NCBI GenBank assembly: GCA_018366035.1
Contig: JAGZIW010000001.1
Location: 62,001 to 126,000, forward strand
From: Butyricicoccus pullicaecorum
Lineage (GTDB): Bacteria > Bacillota > Clostridia > Oscillospirales > Butyricicoccaceae
DNA length: 64,000 bases
Reading direction: 5' to 3'
Part shown: positions 1 to 9,341 of the stretch, in pieces
Position numbering within the stretch: position 1 is the stretch's first letter
Layout: every line of letters starts with the position of its first letter
The notes under the pieces: model-generated
The model's database searches: none
What the model saw: the letters and a program-made list of their open reading frames with translations, nothing else
Told to the model about the DNA's origin: nothing
Made by a program: the position numbers and the translations under genes

Positions 1-930
1 TATCAGGCACTGTGCCAGACGGGGGATACAGTGCTGGGCATGAGCCTTGACAATGGCGGTCATCTGACCCATGGCTCTCCGGTCAATCAGTCCGGTTTGC
101 TCTATCGAATCATTCCTTATGGCGTAGATGAGGAAGGCAGAATCGACTACGAGGCATTGCGTATTTTGGCTGAAAAGGAAAAGCCGCGTATGATCATCGC
201 AGGTGCTTCTGCTTATCCGCGTGCAATCGATTTTGAAAAATTTGCTGAGATTGCGCACAGTGTTGGCGCATATCTCTTTGTAGACATGGCACATATTGCG
301 GGCCTTGTGGCAGCAGGTCTGCATCAGAATCCGGTTCCTTATGCAGATGTTGTTACAACGACAACACATAAAACACTGCGCGGTCCCCGCGGCGGTGTGA
401 TTTTGACAAATGATGAAGAAATTGCAAAGAAGGTAAACAAAGCAATTTTCCCGGGTACACAGGGCGGTCCGCTGATGCATGTGATTGCAGCAAAGGCGGT
501 TTGTTTTGGCGAAGCATTGCAGCCGGAGTTTAAGGCATATCAGATTCGTGTGCGCAACAATGCACGTGTGCTTGCACAAGCACTTCAAAAGGAAGGCTTT
601 GACTTGGTTTCGGGCGGTACAGACAATCATTTGGCACTCATTGATTTGCGTAAGGCTGGTGTGACCGGTAAGGAACTGCAGCGCCGTCTTGATGAAGTGT
701 ATATTACTGCAAATAAGAATGCGATTCCAAACGACCCACAAGGTCCGTTCATTACTTCGGGTATGCGTGTCGGAACGCCGGCGGTTACAACACGCGGTTT
801 CGGTGAGCCTGAAATGGTACGCATTGCACAGTTTATCTGGCAGGCAGCTACTGATTTTGACGCTAAGGCAGATGAGATTCGTAAGAGTGTGCGGGAAATG
901 GTCGCACAGTTCCCAATTTATCGCGTATAA
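1..930 (+). CDS. glyA: Serine hydroxymethyltransferase, C-terminal part (5' end outside window)
   Basis: The reading frame is open from the first base, so the N-terminal part lies upstream; 309 residues are visible. The enzyme is PLP-dependent and interconverts serine and glycine while loading one-carbon units on tetrahydrofolate in the cytoplasm. The motif HLTHGSPVN and the PLP-lysine motif [14 protein letters not shown] (Lys codon at 370-372) are intact, and the end [12 protein letters not shown] is typical of GlyA. A strong terminator follows, so it is the last gene of its unit. Identity is secure; the true start cannot be seen. Confidence 0.97.
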   Translation, partial: YQALCQTGDTVLGMSLDNGGHLTHGSPVNQSGLLYRIIPYGVDEEGRIDYEALRILAEKEKPRMIIAGASAYPRAIDFEKFAEIAHSVGAYLFVDMAHIAGLVAAGLHQNPVPYADVVTTTTHKTLRGPRGGVILTNDEEIAKKVNKAIFPGTQGGPLMHVIAAKAVCFGEALQPEFKAYQIRVRNNARVLAQALQKEGFDLVSGGTDNHLALIDLRKAGVTGKELQRRLDEVYITANKNAIPNDPQGPFITSGMRVGTPAVTTRGFGEPEMVRIAQFIWQAATDFDAKADEIRKSVREMVAQFPIYRV

Positions 931-985
931 TAAAATTTTAGATTCAATTCAGTAAACAGCATTGACTTGGCAATGAAAAGCGAAA

Positions 986-1027
986 CTGCACCCAACAGGG
1001 ATATATCCCTGTTGGGTGCAGTTTTTT
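986..1027 (+). terminator. Intrinsic terminator after glyA
   Basis: A perfect 16-bp stem (986-1001 with 1006-1021) and a TATA loop are followed by six T residues. Confidence 0.93.
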
Positions 1028-1166
1028 GCAGGCAATAGGAAAAGCAAGGAATCAAAGTATTTTCAGGAAAAAGCATGGCAGGAAAGCTCTGATTTTGAAG
1101 ATAGAAAAAATATGGTGATATTTATAGTAAAAAATGAGTATTTATTGATGTACTCGAGAAAGGTAC

Positions 1167-1195
1167 TTGCACCAAAAACAGGAAGGTAGTAAACT
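1167..1195 (+). promoter_or_regulatory. Sigma-A-type promoter for pgi
   Basis: The -35 TTGCAC (1167-1172) and -10 TAAACT (1190-1195) are separated by 17 bp. Confidence 0.6.
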
Positions 1196-1273
1196 AGAAC
1201 TATAGGCAAGCCAGAGTAATTATGCTGGGTAAAAAGAAGTAAAAAGAGTAAAACAAGATGAGGTGTATTTCAT

Positions 1274-2602
1274 ATGTCTATGGAATTAAAGCTGACAGGA
1301 CTTAAGGATTTTGTTCGCCCGTGGGAGCTGTCCTGTATGGCACCGCTGGTTGAAACCTCCACACAGATGCTGGAGAATAAAACAGCTGCTGGAAACGATT
1401 TTCTGGGCTGGGTAGATTTGCCCAACGACTATGATAAAGACGAGTTTGCACGAATCGAAAAGGCTGCAAAGAAGATTCAGGACAACAGCGAGGTTCTGAT
1501 TGTTATTGGTATTGGTGGTTCTTATCTGGGTGCCCGTGCAGCGATTGAATTTGTAAAGGGTCAGTTTTATAATGGGGTTCGTCCAGAGGGAATCCCTGAA
1601 ATCTACTTTGTGGGCAACAATATTTCCTCGGGCTATCTGTCTGACATTATTCGTATCATTGGCGACCGTGATTTTTCGGTCAATGTCATTTCCAAGTCTG
1701 GTAAAACAACCGAGCCTGCGATTGCTTTCCGTGTATTCAAGAAGATGGTAGAAGAGAAGTATGGCAAGGCTGGTGCAAAGGAGCGTATCTTTGCAACCAC
1801 GGATAAGGCACAGGGCGCACTCAAGGGACTTGCAGATGCAGAGGGATATGAGACCTTTGTGGTTCCCGACGATGTTGGCGGACGTTTCTCGGTGCTGACT
1901 GCGGTAGGCTTGCTGCCAATGGCGGTTGCTGGTCTGGATCTTGGACAGGTCATGAAGGGCGCACAGGACGCGCTGCGTGATTTTAAGGCAAAAGACAACA
2001 TTTGCGCACAGTATGCGGCGCTGCGTAATATCTTATACCGCAAGGGCAAGCAGACTGAGATTCTGGTGAATTATGAGCCTTCTCTGGTCATGCTGGGTGA
2101 ATGGTTCAAGCAGCTGTTTGCAGAGTCCGAGGGCAAGGACCATAAGGGAATCTTCCCAGTATCTGCGAACTTTTCAACCGATCTGCATTCGATCGGGCAG
2201 TTCATTCAGGACGGCACCCGCAATCTGTTCGAAACTGTTGTTTGGGTACGGGAGCAAAAGCAAGATCTGTTTATTGAAGCAGATGGAGAGGATCTCGATG
2301 GACTGAACTACCTGTCCGGCAAGAGTGTACAGTTTGTAAATTCTAAGGCATACGCTGGTACACTGCTCGCACACTGCGACGGTGGCACCCCAAACATCGT
2401 GCTCGAAATCGACCGCAATGATGAATACCATCTGGGCTATCTCATGTACTTCTTTGAAAAGGCATGTGGTATTTCAGGATATCTGCTGGGTATCAATCCG
2501 TTCGATCAGCCGGGCGTAGAGGCATACAAGAAGAATATGTTCGCGTTACTAGGCAAACCCGGGTTTGAAAAGGAAAAGGAAGCCTTGGAAGCAAGACTTT
2601 AA
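1274..2602 (+). CDS. pgi: Glucose-6-phosphate isomerase
   Basis: This cytoplasmic glycolytic enzyme interconverts glucose-6-phosphate and fructose-6-phosphate. The 442-residue length is that of the short Firmicutes-type Pgi. Visible family motifs are [11 protein letters not shown] near residue 80, the sugar-phosphate-binding region [12 protein letters not shown] near 140, the catalytic-region ESEGKDHKG near 285 and a C-terminal [12 protein letters not shown]. The ATG start follows GAGGTG at suitable distance. It has its own promoter and terminator, so it appears monocistronic, although leaky readthrough into the close downstream membrane gene is possible. Confidence 0.97.
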   Translation: MSMELKLTGLKDFVRPWELSCMAPLVETSTQMLENKTAAGNDFLGWVDLPNDYDKDEFARIEKAAKKIQDNSEVLIVIGIGGSYLGARAAIEFVKGQFYNGVRPEGIPEIYFVGNNISSGYLSDIIRIIGDRDFSVNVISKSGKTTEPAIAFRVFKKMVEEKYGKAGAKERIFATTDKAQGALKGLADAEGYETFVVPDDVGGRFSVLTAVGLLPMAVAGLDLGQVMKGAQDALRDFKAKDNICAQYAALRNILYRKGKQTEILVNYEPSLVMLGEWFKQLFAESEGKDHKGIFPVSANFSTDLHSIGQFIQDGTRNLFETVVWVREQKQDLFIEADGEDLDGLNYLSGKSVQFVNSKAYAGTLLAHCDGGTPNIVLEIDRNDEYHLGYLMYFFEKACGISGYLLGINPFDQPGVEAYKKNMFALLGKPGFEKEKEALEARL

Positions 2603-2615
2603 GCGTTGTGTTTGT

Positions 2616-2652
2616 GCAGACAGGGCGATTTTTCGCCCTTGTCTGCTTTTTT
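2616..2652 (+). terminator. Intrinsic terminator after pgi
   Basis: A stem built on GCAGACAGGGCGA and its near-perfect complement (one bulge) is followed by six T residues. Confidence 0.9.
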
Positions 2653-2678
2653 CATCGTGTTTGAGGGGAGGCGTAATA

Positions 2679-3491
2679 ATGGACAATCAGGAGATCCGTG
2701 CAAAGGCGAGAATGCTGTATAAAAAGCATTTTGGATTTACATTGCTGCTTGGATTTTGCAGCGGTGGAATCTTGAATCTAATCAGCAATTTTGCCGATTA
2801 TTTGTTCCCAAAGGACTGGGGTGGGATTGCAATGGTGCTGCTTACGCTTGTCTGTATACCGCTCATGGTGGGGGCAGTTGCCTGTATGGAGTCATTGTGG
2901 CTGAAGGATTGCCGCACGCTTGAGAGTCTGCTTTGCTTTTATGCACCATTGTATCGATTGGCAAACTGTCTGCTGCTGGAGCTGTTCCCGACGATCCTCC
3001 TGTTTACGGTGATTGTACCCAAAGGACTGTTCTATTTGTCGGGCAATATGCCGGTATGGGGTATTTTTCTGTTGCTGGTTTTGCTTGCTTGGTTTTGCCT
3101 CCGGCTGCAAATGGCAACGATGCTGTTTGCAAGCGGAAGGAAAAAATCAGCCTTAGATGCACTTTGTACTTCCTACCAGCTGATGCGTGGAAAAGAGTGG
3201 GATTTATTGGGAATGACAGTGATTCTTGTGCTCCCGTTAGCTCTAGTGATCTTTGTGATTCGGCTGTATACACAGCAGTGCGGAACAAATCTGTTTGTTC
3301 TGCTTCTGGGAGGTTTGTTTCAGCTTCTATATCTGCCATACAGCACGATTGCAGAACAGGGGTGGGTGCTGGAACGTCTCAAGGACGGAGAGCAGCCACA
3401 GGAATCGGAGAATAAACGAAATCAGGAGCCGTTTTTGCCGGAGATGAAAAACGAGGTCAAGCCATATTCAGAGAAAATAAAGGAGCAATAA
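2679..3491 (+). CDS. Multi-spanning membrane protein of unknown function
   Basis: This 270-residue protein has about six hydrophobic segments (around residues 17-35, 48-70, 88-115, 120-140, 170-190 and 200-222). Its hydrophilic, charged tail from about residue 230 is rich in Glu, Lys and Asn. The ATG start is preceded by GAGGGGAGG; a longer frame from 2565 would run back into pgi and its terminator, so I reject it. The N-terminal pattern NQEIRAKARMLYKKHFG followed by helices resembles DUF975-type integral membrane proteins, but the match is weak. It lies only 26 bp after the pgi terminator with no obvious promoter of its own. No function is assigned. Confidence 0.75.
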   Translation: MDNQEIRAKARMLYKKHFGFTLLLGFCSGGILNLISNFADYLFPKDWGGIAMVLLTLVCIPLMVGAVACMESLWLKDCRTLESLLCFYAPLYRLANCLLLELFPTILLFTVIVPKGLFYLSGNMPVWGIFLLLVLLAWFCLRLQMATMLFASGRKKSALDALCTSYQLMRGKEWDLLGMTVILVLPLALVIFVIRLYTQQCGTNLFVLLLGGLFQLLYLPYSTIAEQGWVLERLKDGEQPQESENKRNQEPFLPEMKNEVKPYSEKIKEQ

Positions 3492-3505
3492 GTGGTAGAT
3501 TTTTC

Positions 3506-3534
3506 TTGTAAAGATGCACACATACAGGTATAAT
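3506..3534 (+). promoter_or_regulatory. Sigma-A-type promoter for coaX
   Basis: The -35 TTGTAA (3506-3511), a 17-bp spacer and the -10 TATAAT (3529-3534) lie about 30 bp before the start codon. Confidence 0.75.
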
Positions 3535-3566
3535 GATGTATGGCATATCCTGCCGGAGGTGAGAAA

Positions 3567-4349
3567 ATGCTGATTGCGCTGGATATTGGAAATAACCATA
3601 TCACAATTGGAGGCTTTGATGACGATTGTATCCGATTTGTTGCCGCCATTGCAACCAACCCGAAACAGACAGGGGAGGAGTATGCGTGTCTCATTCAAAA
3701 TGTACTGGCACTCTACCATGCAGACCAGACACCGATTACAGGTGCTGCAATCTGTTCGGTGGTGCCGGGCATGGCGTATATCCTGCATCAGGCAGCGAGT
3801 TTCTTAACCGATGGTTCGATTTTAGAGGTTGGCGCCGGTGTAAAAACAGGGCTCAACATTAAAATCGCAGAGCCGCGTACACTGGGAACCGACCGTGTTG
3901 TGACCGCGGTTTATGCCAGCCATACTTATCCCATGCCCTGTGTAATTGTGGATCTTGGAACTGCGACAACGTATACAGTGCTTGACAAAACAGGTGCACT
4001 GGTTGGCTCTGCCATTGCCGCAGGTGTGCGCTTGTCGCTGTCTGCGCTCAATGAGCATACGGCGCAGCTTCCAACGGTGGGGCTTTCTGACGTTCCGCAA
4101 TGCGTATTGGGAAAAAGTACCGCAGAGGCACTTTGCATTGGAGCGGTTTATGGCACGGCAGCGATGATTGATGGCATGGTCAGCAGATATGAGGAGGCAC
4201 TGGGTACAGCGCCGACAGTTGTACTGACCGGCGGTATGGCAGATGCCATTCGTCCATATTTGCGAACCCATACCATTCACGAGCCGACACTGGCTTTGCG
4301 CGGACTTGCAGACATCTGGCATCGCAATCACGGCAGGAATGTCAAATAA
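3567..4349 (+). CDS. coaX: Type III pantothenate kinase
   Basis: The enzyme catalyses the first step of coenzyme A synthesis, phosphorylating pantothenate with ATP in the cytoplasm. The 260 residues fit type III PanK of the ASKHA fold. The phosphate-1 motif ALDIGNNHI is at residues 4-12, the second nucleotide-binding motif DLGTATTYTV near 128, and a late GGMADAI motif matches the adenosine region. I chose ATG 3567 because GGAGGTGAG lies just upstream; the in-frame ATG at 3540 would sit almost on the predicted transcription start. The ECF S component starting 42 bp downstream suggests uptake and activation of pantothenate by one operon. Confidence 0.95.
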   Translation: MLIALDIGNNHITIGGFDDDCIRFVAAIATNPKQTGEEYACLIQNVLALYHADQTPITGAAICSVVPGMAYILHQAASFLTDGSILEVGAGVKTGLNIKIAEPRTLGTDRVVTAVYASHTYPMPCVIVDLGTATTYTVLDKTGALVGSAIAAGVRLSLSALNEHTAQLPTVGLSDVPQCVLGKSTAEALCIGAVYGTAAMIDGMVSRYEEALGTAPTVVLTGGMADAIRPYLRTHTIHEPTLALRGLADIWHRNHGRNVK

Positions 4350-4391
4350 AATTGCGCTGTACCCCTTAGGGACGGCAGCAGGAGGTAAATT

Positions 4392-5027
4392 ATGGAAAAG
4401 AAAATGGACGTGCGTCTGCTTTCACAGATGGCACTGCTCACGGCACTTATGCTTGTCATGGCGTTTACACCGCTTGGCTACATTCCGCTCCCATTTATGA
4501 ATGCGACCACGATGCACATTCCGGTCATTATTGGCGCATGTCTGTTGGGACCCAAAATGGGTGGGATTTTAGGCGGCTTGTTTGGTGTTACCAGTGTGCT
4601 CAAAGCAACCATAACCCCAAAACTGACATCATTTGTTTTTACTCCGTTTTACAGCTTTAGTCCGGAGTTTCATGGAAGCTGGACAAGCCTAATTGTGGCA
4701 ATTGTGCCGCGTATCCTGATTGGCATTGCCGCTGGATTGGTGTTTCAGGGACTGTGCAAGTTTGTGCGCAATGAAACAATTTCGCTGGCAATTGCAGGCT
4801 TTGTAGGTTCTCTTGTCAATACCATTGGCGTGATGGGGCTTATCTATCTGTTGTTCGGAGAACAGTATGCGGCAGCAGGCGGAACAAGCCCAGAGCTGCT
4901 TTTGGGTGTCATTATAGGCGTGGTTGGCATGAATGGTGTGCCGGAGGCTGTCATTGCGGCTGTTTTGACAGCGGCAGTTTGCAAGGCTTTGCTTGCGGTG
5001 ACACGCAGAAGTATGACGCGGGCGTAG
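4392..5027 (+). CDS. ECF transporter S component, probably pantothenate-specific
   Basis: This 211-residue, six-helix membrane protein is the substrate-binding (S) subunit of an energy-coupling-factor transporter; the shared EcfAAT energising unit is not in this window. The N-terminus has the usual short soluble start and the small-residue-rich first helix (MALLTALMLVMAF) used to dock with EcfT. The motif MHIPVIIGACLLGPKMGGI is typical of PF12822-type S components. Ligand assignment to pantothenate is inferred from its place directly after coaX. An AGGAGG ribosome site precedes ATG 4392. A terminator closes the two-gene operon. Confidence 0.85.
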   Translation: MEKKMDVRLLSQMALLTALMLVMAFTPLGYIPLPFMNATTMHIPVIIGACLLGPKMGGILGGLFGVTSVLKATITPKLTSFVFTPFYSFSPEFHGSWTSLIVAIVPRILIGIAAGLVFQGLCKFVRNETISLAIAGFVGSLVNTIGVMGLIYLLFGEQYAAAGGTSPELLLGVIIGVVGMNGVPEAVIAAVLTAAVCKALLAVTRRSMTRA

Positions 5028-5045
5028 TCCATGGATTGAATCAAT

Positions 5046-5078
5046 AGGGCTGTCCTTTTGGGCAGCCCTTTCTTTTTT
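5046..5078 (+). terminator. Intrinsic terminator of the coaX operon
   Basis: An AGGGCTGTCC stem with one G-T pair and a TTTT loop is followed by TTCTTTTTT. Confidence 0.88.
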
Positions 5079-5098
5079 GCTTTGGGAGGAAGATTACA

Positions 5099-6058
5099 AT
5101 GCGTGAAATTGGGATTTTAGAGGTAGGTGGATTTCAGGTCGGGCAGGCACAGGACTTGGAAGCTGCAACCGGATTGACCGTGATTTTGTGTGATAGATGT
5201 TCGCCGTGCGGTGTGGATATTCGGGGCGGCGGACCGGCTTCACGGGAGACACCGCTGCTGGACCCGCGGGCAGCCTCCACAGGAATCCATGCACTGGTGC
5301 TTTCGGGCGGCTCTGCCTTTGGACTAGATGCGGCAGGCGGTGTCATGCGTTATCTGGAAGAAAGGGACATTGGCTTTGATGTCGGTGTTACAAAAGTACC
5401 GCTTGTGTGTCAGTCTTGTGTGTTCGATCTTGCCATTGGGCGGAAAGATATTCGACCAGATGCACAGATGGCGTATGCGGCATGTGAGGCGGCATCTCGC
5501 GAGTATATGCAGGAGGGCTGTGTCGGTGTTGGTACGGGCTGTACAGTCGGTAAGTGCTGTGGTGCAGAGTTCGCCATGAAGAGTGGCGTTGGCAGTTATG
5601 CAGCGGCAGTTGGAGATATTCGGGTCGGTGCAATCGTGGGCGTCAATGCAATGGGAGATGTATTTGATGTTGACACAGGGGAGCAGATTGCCGGATTGCG
5701 CACAGCCGACGGAAAGGGATTGCGCGCAAGTGAAGCAGAAATCTATCGCCAGCTCGAACAGGGGCAAGCCGTGACCAATACTACTATTGGCGCAATCGTT
5801 ACCAATGTGAGACTGGATAAGGCGCAGATGGGAAAGGTGGCAGCGATGGCACACAATGGCTTGGCCAGAACGATCCGGCCAGTGCATACTTCTATGGACG
5901 GGGACAGCATTTATGCACTATCGGTGGGAGATGCCGAAGGCAGTCCGGACATTGTGGGAACACTGGCGGCCTATGTCATGGGAAAGGCGGTGAATCGCGC
6001 AGTATGTACCGCTCATGCAATGTGCGGGCTTCCAGCTGTCTGCGATCTCACAAAATAA
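5099..6058 (+). CDS. P1 family peptidase (DmpA/aminopeptidase type)
   Basis: This 319-residue protein is an N-terminal-nucleophile hydrolase of MEROPS family P1, which releases N-terminal residues from small peptides or amides. Such proteins are made as one chain and cut themselves in two. The family's glycine-rich LSGGSAFGLDAAGGV is near residue 72. The predicted autocleavage site is the Asn-Thr step in VTNTTIGAIVTN near residue 225, making Thr the likely nucleophile. It has no signal peptide, so it is probably cytoplasmic. A GGGAGGA ribosome site precedes the ATG. No promoter was clear in the short upstream gap, so it may depend on readthrough from the coaX unit. Confidence 0.9.
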   Translation: MREIGILEVGGFQVGQAQDLEAATGLTVILCDRCSPCGVDIRGGGPASRETPLLDPRAASTGIHALVLSGGSAFGLDAAGGVMRYLEERDIGFDVGVTKVPLVCQSCVFDLAIGRKDIRPDAQMAYAACEAASREYMQEGCVGVGTGCTVGKCCGAEFAMKSGVGSYAAAVGDIRVGAIVGVNAMGDVFDVDTGEQIAGLRTADGKGLRASEAEIYRQLEQGQAVTNTTIGAIVTNVRLDKAQMGKVAAMAHNGLARTIRPVHTSMDGDSIYALSVGDAEGSPDIVGTLAAYVMGKAVNRAVCTAHAMCGLPAVCDLTK

Positions 6059-6171
6059 AAAAGAGTGATTACGGAGTTGTATGGTAAGCGCTCCAGTCTG
6101 CAAAGAAAGAACTTCCGCACATCAAAGAGCTGTAAAGGGGTGCGACATGTACGTGCTTTTTTACACAGTAA

Positions 6172-6211
6172 AATGCCCGAAATCGCTCATCAATACGCGA
6201 TTTCGGGCATT
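6172..6211 (-). terminator. Terminator overlapping the 3' end of the RluA-type gene
   Basis: A perfect 15-bp stem (6172-6186 with 6197-6211) includes the last codons of the leftward gene. Short T runs occur on both sides, so it may also serve the rightward P1 peptidase gene. Confidence 0.7.
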
Positions 6212-7119
6212 CTTTGTCCAGAGTGCTCAGCTGTGTCGGATAAGCCGAACACCTGCATATCGGGGGGAAGCGGTGCGGTAAAGAATAGAGGCTGTCCTGT
6301 AACAGGCTGCCGCAGGGTCAAGGTGTGTGCGTGCAGTGCATGACGATCGATTTTGGAAAAATCAGGGTAATATAGAAAATCCCCGAGCAGGGGGTGCCCA
6401 ATGTGTGAAAAATGTACACGAATTTGATGGGTACGTCCGGTTTCCAGCCAAACACGTGCAAGGGAATATCCGTTCGCTGTGTCAAGACGCATATAGTGTG
6501 TTACGGCGCGGTCTCCATCTGCGCGCACGATTCGCCGAATCGCAGAATCCTCTGCGCGTCCAATCGGGGCATGAATGGTGCCGCTTTCTGGGAGCTGACC
6601 TAGACAGACTGCAAGATAGGTATGGTACATGACTTTTTGAGATGCCTGCGCTGTGAGCAGTCCGGCGGAGAGTGCGTTTTTGGCAAGCACGATCAGACCA
6701 GAGGTGTTCTTGTCCAGCCGCCCAATGGCTCGGAAAACAAAGGGCTGTTCACGCTTTGCATAAAGAGCGGCAAGCCCGTTGGCAATTGTATTTTCCCGAT
6801 TTTGCGGAGAGGGGTGAACAGCAATGCCAGCGGGTTTGTTGAGGACAAAGAGATCGTCGTCCTCATACAGAATTTGCAGGGGGATATCTGCCTGTGGAAT
6901 GGTATCGCTGCAATCGGTTTCGGGCAGGCAGATGCGAAGTGTTCCGTGTGCGGGCAGACGGTCAATGGTGCGAACCGGAGTACCGTCTATGGATATCCCG
7001 TTGCTTGTGTTTTTGAGGTCAACAAGTACCCGATGAGAAACGCCCTGCCGCCGCAAAAAACGCTCGACCGTAGTACCGGACTGGGAAGCTTCCCAGTGAT
7101 AAGTTACAATTCTTTCCAT
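6190..7119 (-). CDS. RluA-type pseudouridine synthase
   Basis: This 309-residue enzyme isomerises specific uridines in rRNA or tRNA to pseudouridine. An S4-like RNA-binding region (residues about 12-60) precedes the catalytic domain. The signature GRLDKNTSGLIVLAKNA near residue 133 carries the catalytic Asp, and RTHQIRVHFSHIGHPLLGD near 240 is characteristic. The exact RNA target cannot be told from sequence. I chose ATG 7119; the frame continues upstream to 7215, but that stretch contains the promoter and does not look like protein. No ribosome binding site is visible, in keeping with a leaderless mRNA. Confidence 0.92.
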   Translation of the reverse strand: MERIVTYHWEASQSGTTVERFLRRQGVSHRVLVDLKNTSNGISIDGTPVRTIDRLPAHGTLRICLPETDCSDTIPQADIPLQILYEDDDLFVLNKPAGIAVHPSPQNRENTIANGLAALYAKREQPFVFRAIGRLDKNTSGLIVLAKNALSAGLLTAQASQKVMYHTYLAVCLGQLPESGTIHAPIGRAEDSAIRRIVRADGDRAVTHYMRLDTANGYSLARVWLETGRTHQIRVHFSHIGHPLLGDFLYYPDFSKIDRHALHAHTLTLRQPVTGQPLFFTAPLPPDMQVFGLSDTAEHSGQRMPEIAY

Positions 7120-7126
7120 AGATAGT

Positions 7127-7155
7127 ATATTACAGGATTTTAGATTGTATCGCAA
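7127..7155 (-). promoter_or_regulatory. Sigma-A-type promoter for the RluA-type gene (leaderless)
   Basis: On the minus strand TTGCGA (7150-7155) and TAATAT (7127-7132) are 17 bp apart. The -10 ends only 7 bases before the ATG at 7119, so transcription should begin at or beside the start codon. Confidence 0.65.
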
Positions 7156-7173
7156 GCGAAAACAAGATATAAT
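7145..7173 (+). promoter_or_regulatory. Sigma-A-type promoter for the M42 peptidase operon
   Basis: TTGTAT (7145-7150), a 17-bp spacer and TATAAT (7168-7173). Its -35 shares base 7150 with the -35 of the divergent promoter. Confidence 0.75.
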
Positions 7174-7209
7174 AATGAGTAGAAATTTATCATCAAAGGA
7201 GAATTTGCC

Positions 7210-8277
7210 GTGCATGAATTAGAAAATCAGATGCTTGGTGCATCTATGCGCAGTAAAATTGAACAATTGATGGCGATTCCAATGGTCACTGGATTTGAAC
7301 GGGCACAGTCTATGAAGGTTCGTGATTTGTTTGCGCCACTCTGTGATGAAATTGAGGTCGATCGTTTTGGTAATGTGATAGGCTTGCTCCGATCTGGAAA
7401 GCCGCAGGCTAAGACCCTGCTGCTCGATGCACACATTGACCAGATTGGTTTTGTTGTAACAGAAGTGCTGGACAATGGATTTTTACGCTTTCAGTCGGTA
7501 GGCGGCGTAGATCCGCGTATGCTGCTGGGCGCAGAGGTGACCATCGGCGCACCAAATGGATCGCTTTATGGTATTGTCAGCTGTCTGCCGCCGCATTTGC
7601 TGGGCGCAGGGGAAGCGGACAAGGCATTGCCGATTCACAAAATGTGTATTGATACAGGTTTACTCGATGCAAAACCCGTGATACCGATTGGTACACCAGT
7701 TTGGTTTCCGGCAGATGCAGCACATATGCCGCAGATTTCCAAAGATGCCATTACAGGGCCAAGTCTGGACGACCGTGCAGGTGCAGCTGCCATTGCTTAC
7801 GCACTGGAAAAACTGCGTAAGGTCGATTTGGGTGTAGATATTGCAGTGCTGCTGTCCGTGCAGGAGGAGGTTACCTCACTGGGGGCAACTATTGGAACCT
7901 TCCGGATTCGCCCTGACTATGCCATTGCAGTCGATGTCAGCCATGCCAAGACACCAGATGCTCCGAATGAATTTGAGTATGGAGGCGGTGTAATCATCGG
8001 TATGGGGCCGAATATGAATCGTGCGCTGACACGGGCACTGATCCGTACAGCGAAGGCGGAGGGTATGCCCTATCAGCTGGAGGTCATGGAGGGCAACAGC
8101 GGAACCAATGCGTGGGAAATGCAAATTGTTGCAGGTGGTACCGCGCAGGCGCTTTTGTCTATTCCGCTGCGTTATATGCACACACCGATCGAAACCCTTC
8201 AGCTGTCTGATGCACAATCGGTCGGTGATTTGATTTACCATTTTGTAAGACATTTTGACGGGGAGGTGCGTCTCTAA
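7210..8277 (+). CDS. M42 family metallopeptidase, paralogue 1
   Basis: This 355-residue cytoplasmic aminopeptidase belongs to the M42 (TET/glutamyl aminopeptidase) family, which forms dodecameric shells with two metal ions per site. Metal and catalytic motifs are complete: DAHIDQIGF near residue 75, GPSLDDRAGAA near 182, QEEVTSLGA near 218, IAVDVSHA near 240 and YMHTPIE near 323. The start is GTG at 7210, set by AAAGGAG eight bases upstream. It is the first of three tandem M42 genes; its stop overlaps the next start (TAATG). Confidence 0.93.
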   Translation: MHELENQMLGASMRSKIEQLMAIPMVTGFERAQSMKVRDLFAPLCDEIEVDRFGNVIGLLRSGKPQAKTLLLDAHIDQIGFVVTEVLDNGFLRFQSVGGVDPRMLLGAEVTIGAPNGSLYGIVSCLPPHLLGAGEADKALPIHKMCIDTGLLDAKPVIPIGTPVWFPADAAHMPQISKDAITGPSLDDRAGAAAIAYALEKLRKVDLGVDIAVLLSVQEEVTSLGATIGTFRIRPDYAIAVDVSHAKTPDAPNEFEYGGGVIIGMGPNMNRALTRALIRTAKAEGMPYQLEVMEGNSGTNAWEMQIVAGGTAQALLSIPLRYMHTPIETLQLSDAQSVGDLIYHFVRHFDGEVRL

Positions 8278-9341
8278 TGTATCAGGAAGAATATCGGGAA
8301 CTGCTCTCACTGACGCGCACGCTCTGTGCAATGTTTGGCCCGTCTGGTTATGAAGATGAGGTCAGGGAGTTTATTTTACAAGCAGCCATGCCCTATGCAG
8401 ACCGAATCGAAACTGATGCGATGGGAAATCTTATGGTATTCCGCAAGGGAAAGAAGCTGACCGAACGTCCGGTTATGGTATGTGCACATATGGACGAGGT
8501 TGGTGTGATTGCCAAGCGTTTTACCGAAGATGGTATGGTCAAGTTTGGCTTTATTGGCGGCGTGGACCCTCGTGTCGTCATTGGAAAGCGGGTACAGTTC
8601 CGAACCGAAGAAGGAAACACTGTGGAAGGCGTGATTGGTTTTAAGGCGGTTCATCTGACCACACCTGCCGAGCGCAGTCAGGCGCCAAAAATCAAGGATC
8701 TTTATATTGATATTGGCTGTACCAGCAAGGAACAGGCAGAGAAAAAATTGTCACTCGGTGATTATGGCACATTTGCACCAGAAATTGTAGCATTTGGAGA
8801 TGGTTTCATCAAGGCAAAGGCACTCGATGACCGTTTGGGCTGTGCAGTGATGCTGATGCTGATGCGCAGGCAGCCGGAAGTCGATACATGGTTTAGTTTC
8901 CATGTGCAGGAGGAGCCCGGCCTGCGAGGTGCGGGAAGCACGACCTTTTTGATTCGTCCGGCATTTTGTCTGGTTGTGGAAGGGACGACAGCGGCAGATC
9001 TTGCAGAAGCACCAGAACACAAGCAGGTGTGTGCACTCCGAAAGGGTGCCGTACTGCCGTTTATGGACAACCGTACCATATATGATGCAGGACTTTTTGA
9101 AATGCTGCGCGATGCCTGCGAAGCACGGGGGATTCCGTGGCAAACCAAGCAGATGGTTGCGGGCGGTACAGATGCCGGTCAAATCCATAAATCGATTGAC
9201 GGTGTACGGTCAGTGGGCGTTGCCGCACCGCTGCGCTATATCCATTCCCCGTCATCGGTGGCAGCAGAGAGCGATATCATTGCGGTCTATCGTACAGCAC
9301 AGGCATTTTTAGAGGAAATCGGAGGAGACGCAAATGTCTAA
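8277..9341 (+). CDS. M42 family metallopeptidase, paralogue 2
   Basis: A second M42 aminopeptidase of 354 residues, translationally coupled to the first. Motifs are AHMDEVGVI near residue 65, KALDDRLGCAV near 183, QEEPGLRGAG near 208 and RYIHSPSS near 321. The metal-binding Asp seen as IAVDV in the other two copies is replaced by LVVEGTTAAD, a Glu variant known in part of the family. This suggests different metal or substrate preference from its neighbours rather than loss of activity. A GGGGAGG ribosome site lies inside the preceding gene. Confidence 0.93.
   Translation: MYQEEYRELLSLTRTLCAMFGPSGYEDEVREFILQAAMPYADRIETDAMGNLMVFRKGKKLTERPVMVCAHMDEVGVIAKRFTEDGMVKFGFIGGVDPRVVIGKRVQFRTEEGNTVEGVIGFKAVHLTTPAERSQAPKIKDLYIDIGCTSKEQAEKKLSLGDYGTFAPEIVAFGDGFIKAKALDDRLGCAVMLMLMRRQPEVDTWFSFHVQEEPGLRGAGSTTFLIRPAFCLVVEGTTAADLAEAPEHKQVCALRKGAVLPFMDNRTIYDAGLFEMLRDACEARGIPWQTKQMVAGGTDAGQIHKSIDGVRSVGVAAPLRYIHSPSSVAAESDIIAVYRTAQAFLEEIGGDANV

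Larger units (their letters stand above)
931..1273. other. Intergenic region glyA-pgi (343 bp)
   Basis: It holds the glyA terminator in its first third and a sigma-A-type promoter at 1167-1195. About 80 bp of untranslated leader follow before pgi. I see no gene and no recognisable riboswitch in it. Confidence 0.7.

Noticed and set aside
931..1273. Riboswitch or small RNA in the pgi leader
   Set aside because: No stable structure apart from the glyA terminator; only a promoter and plain leader.
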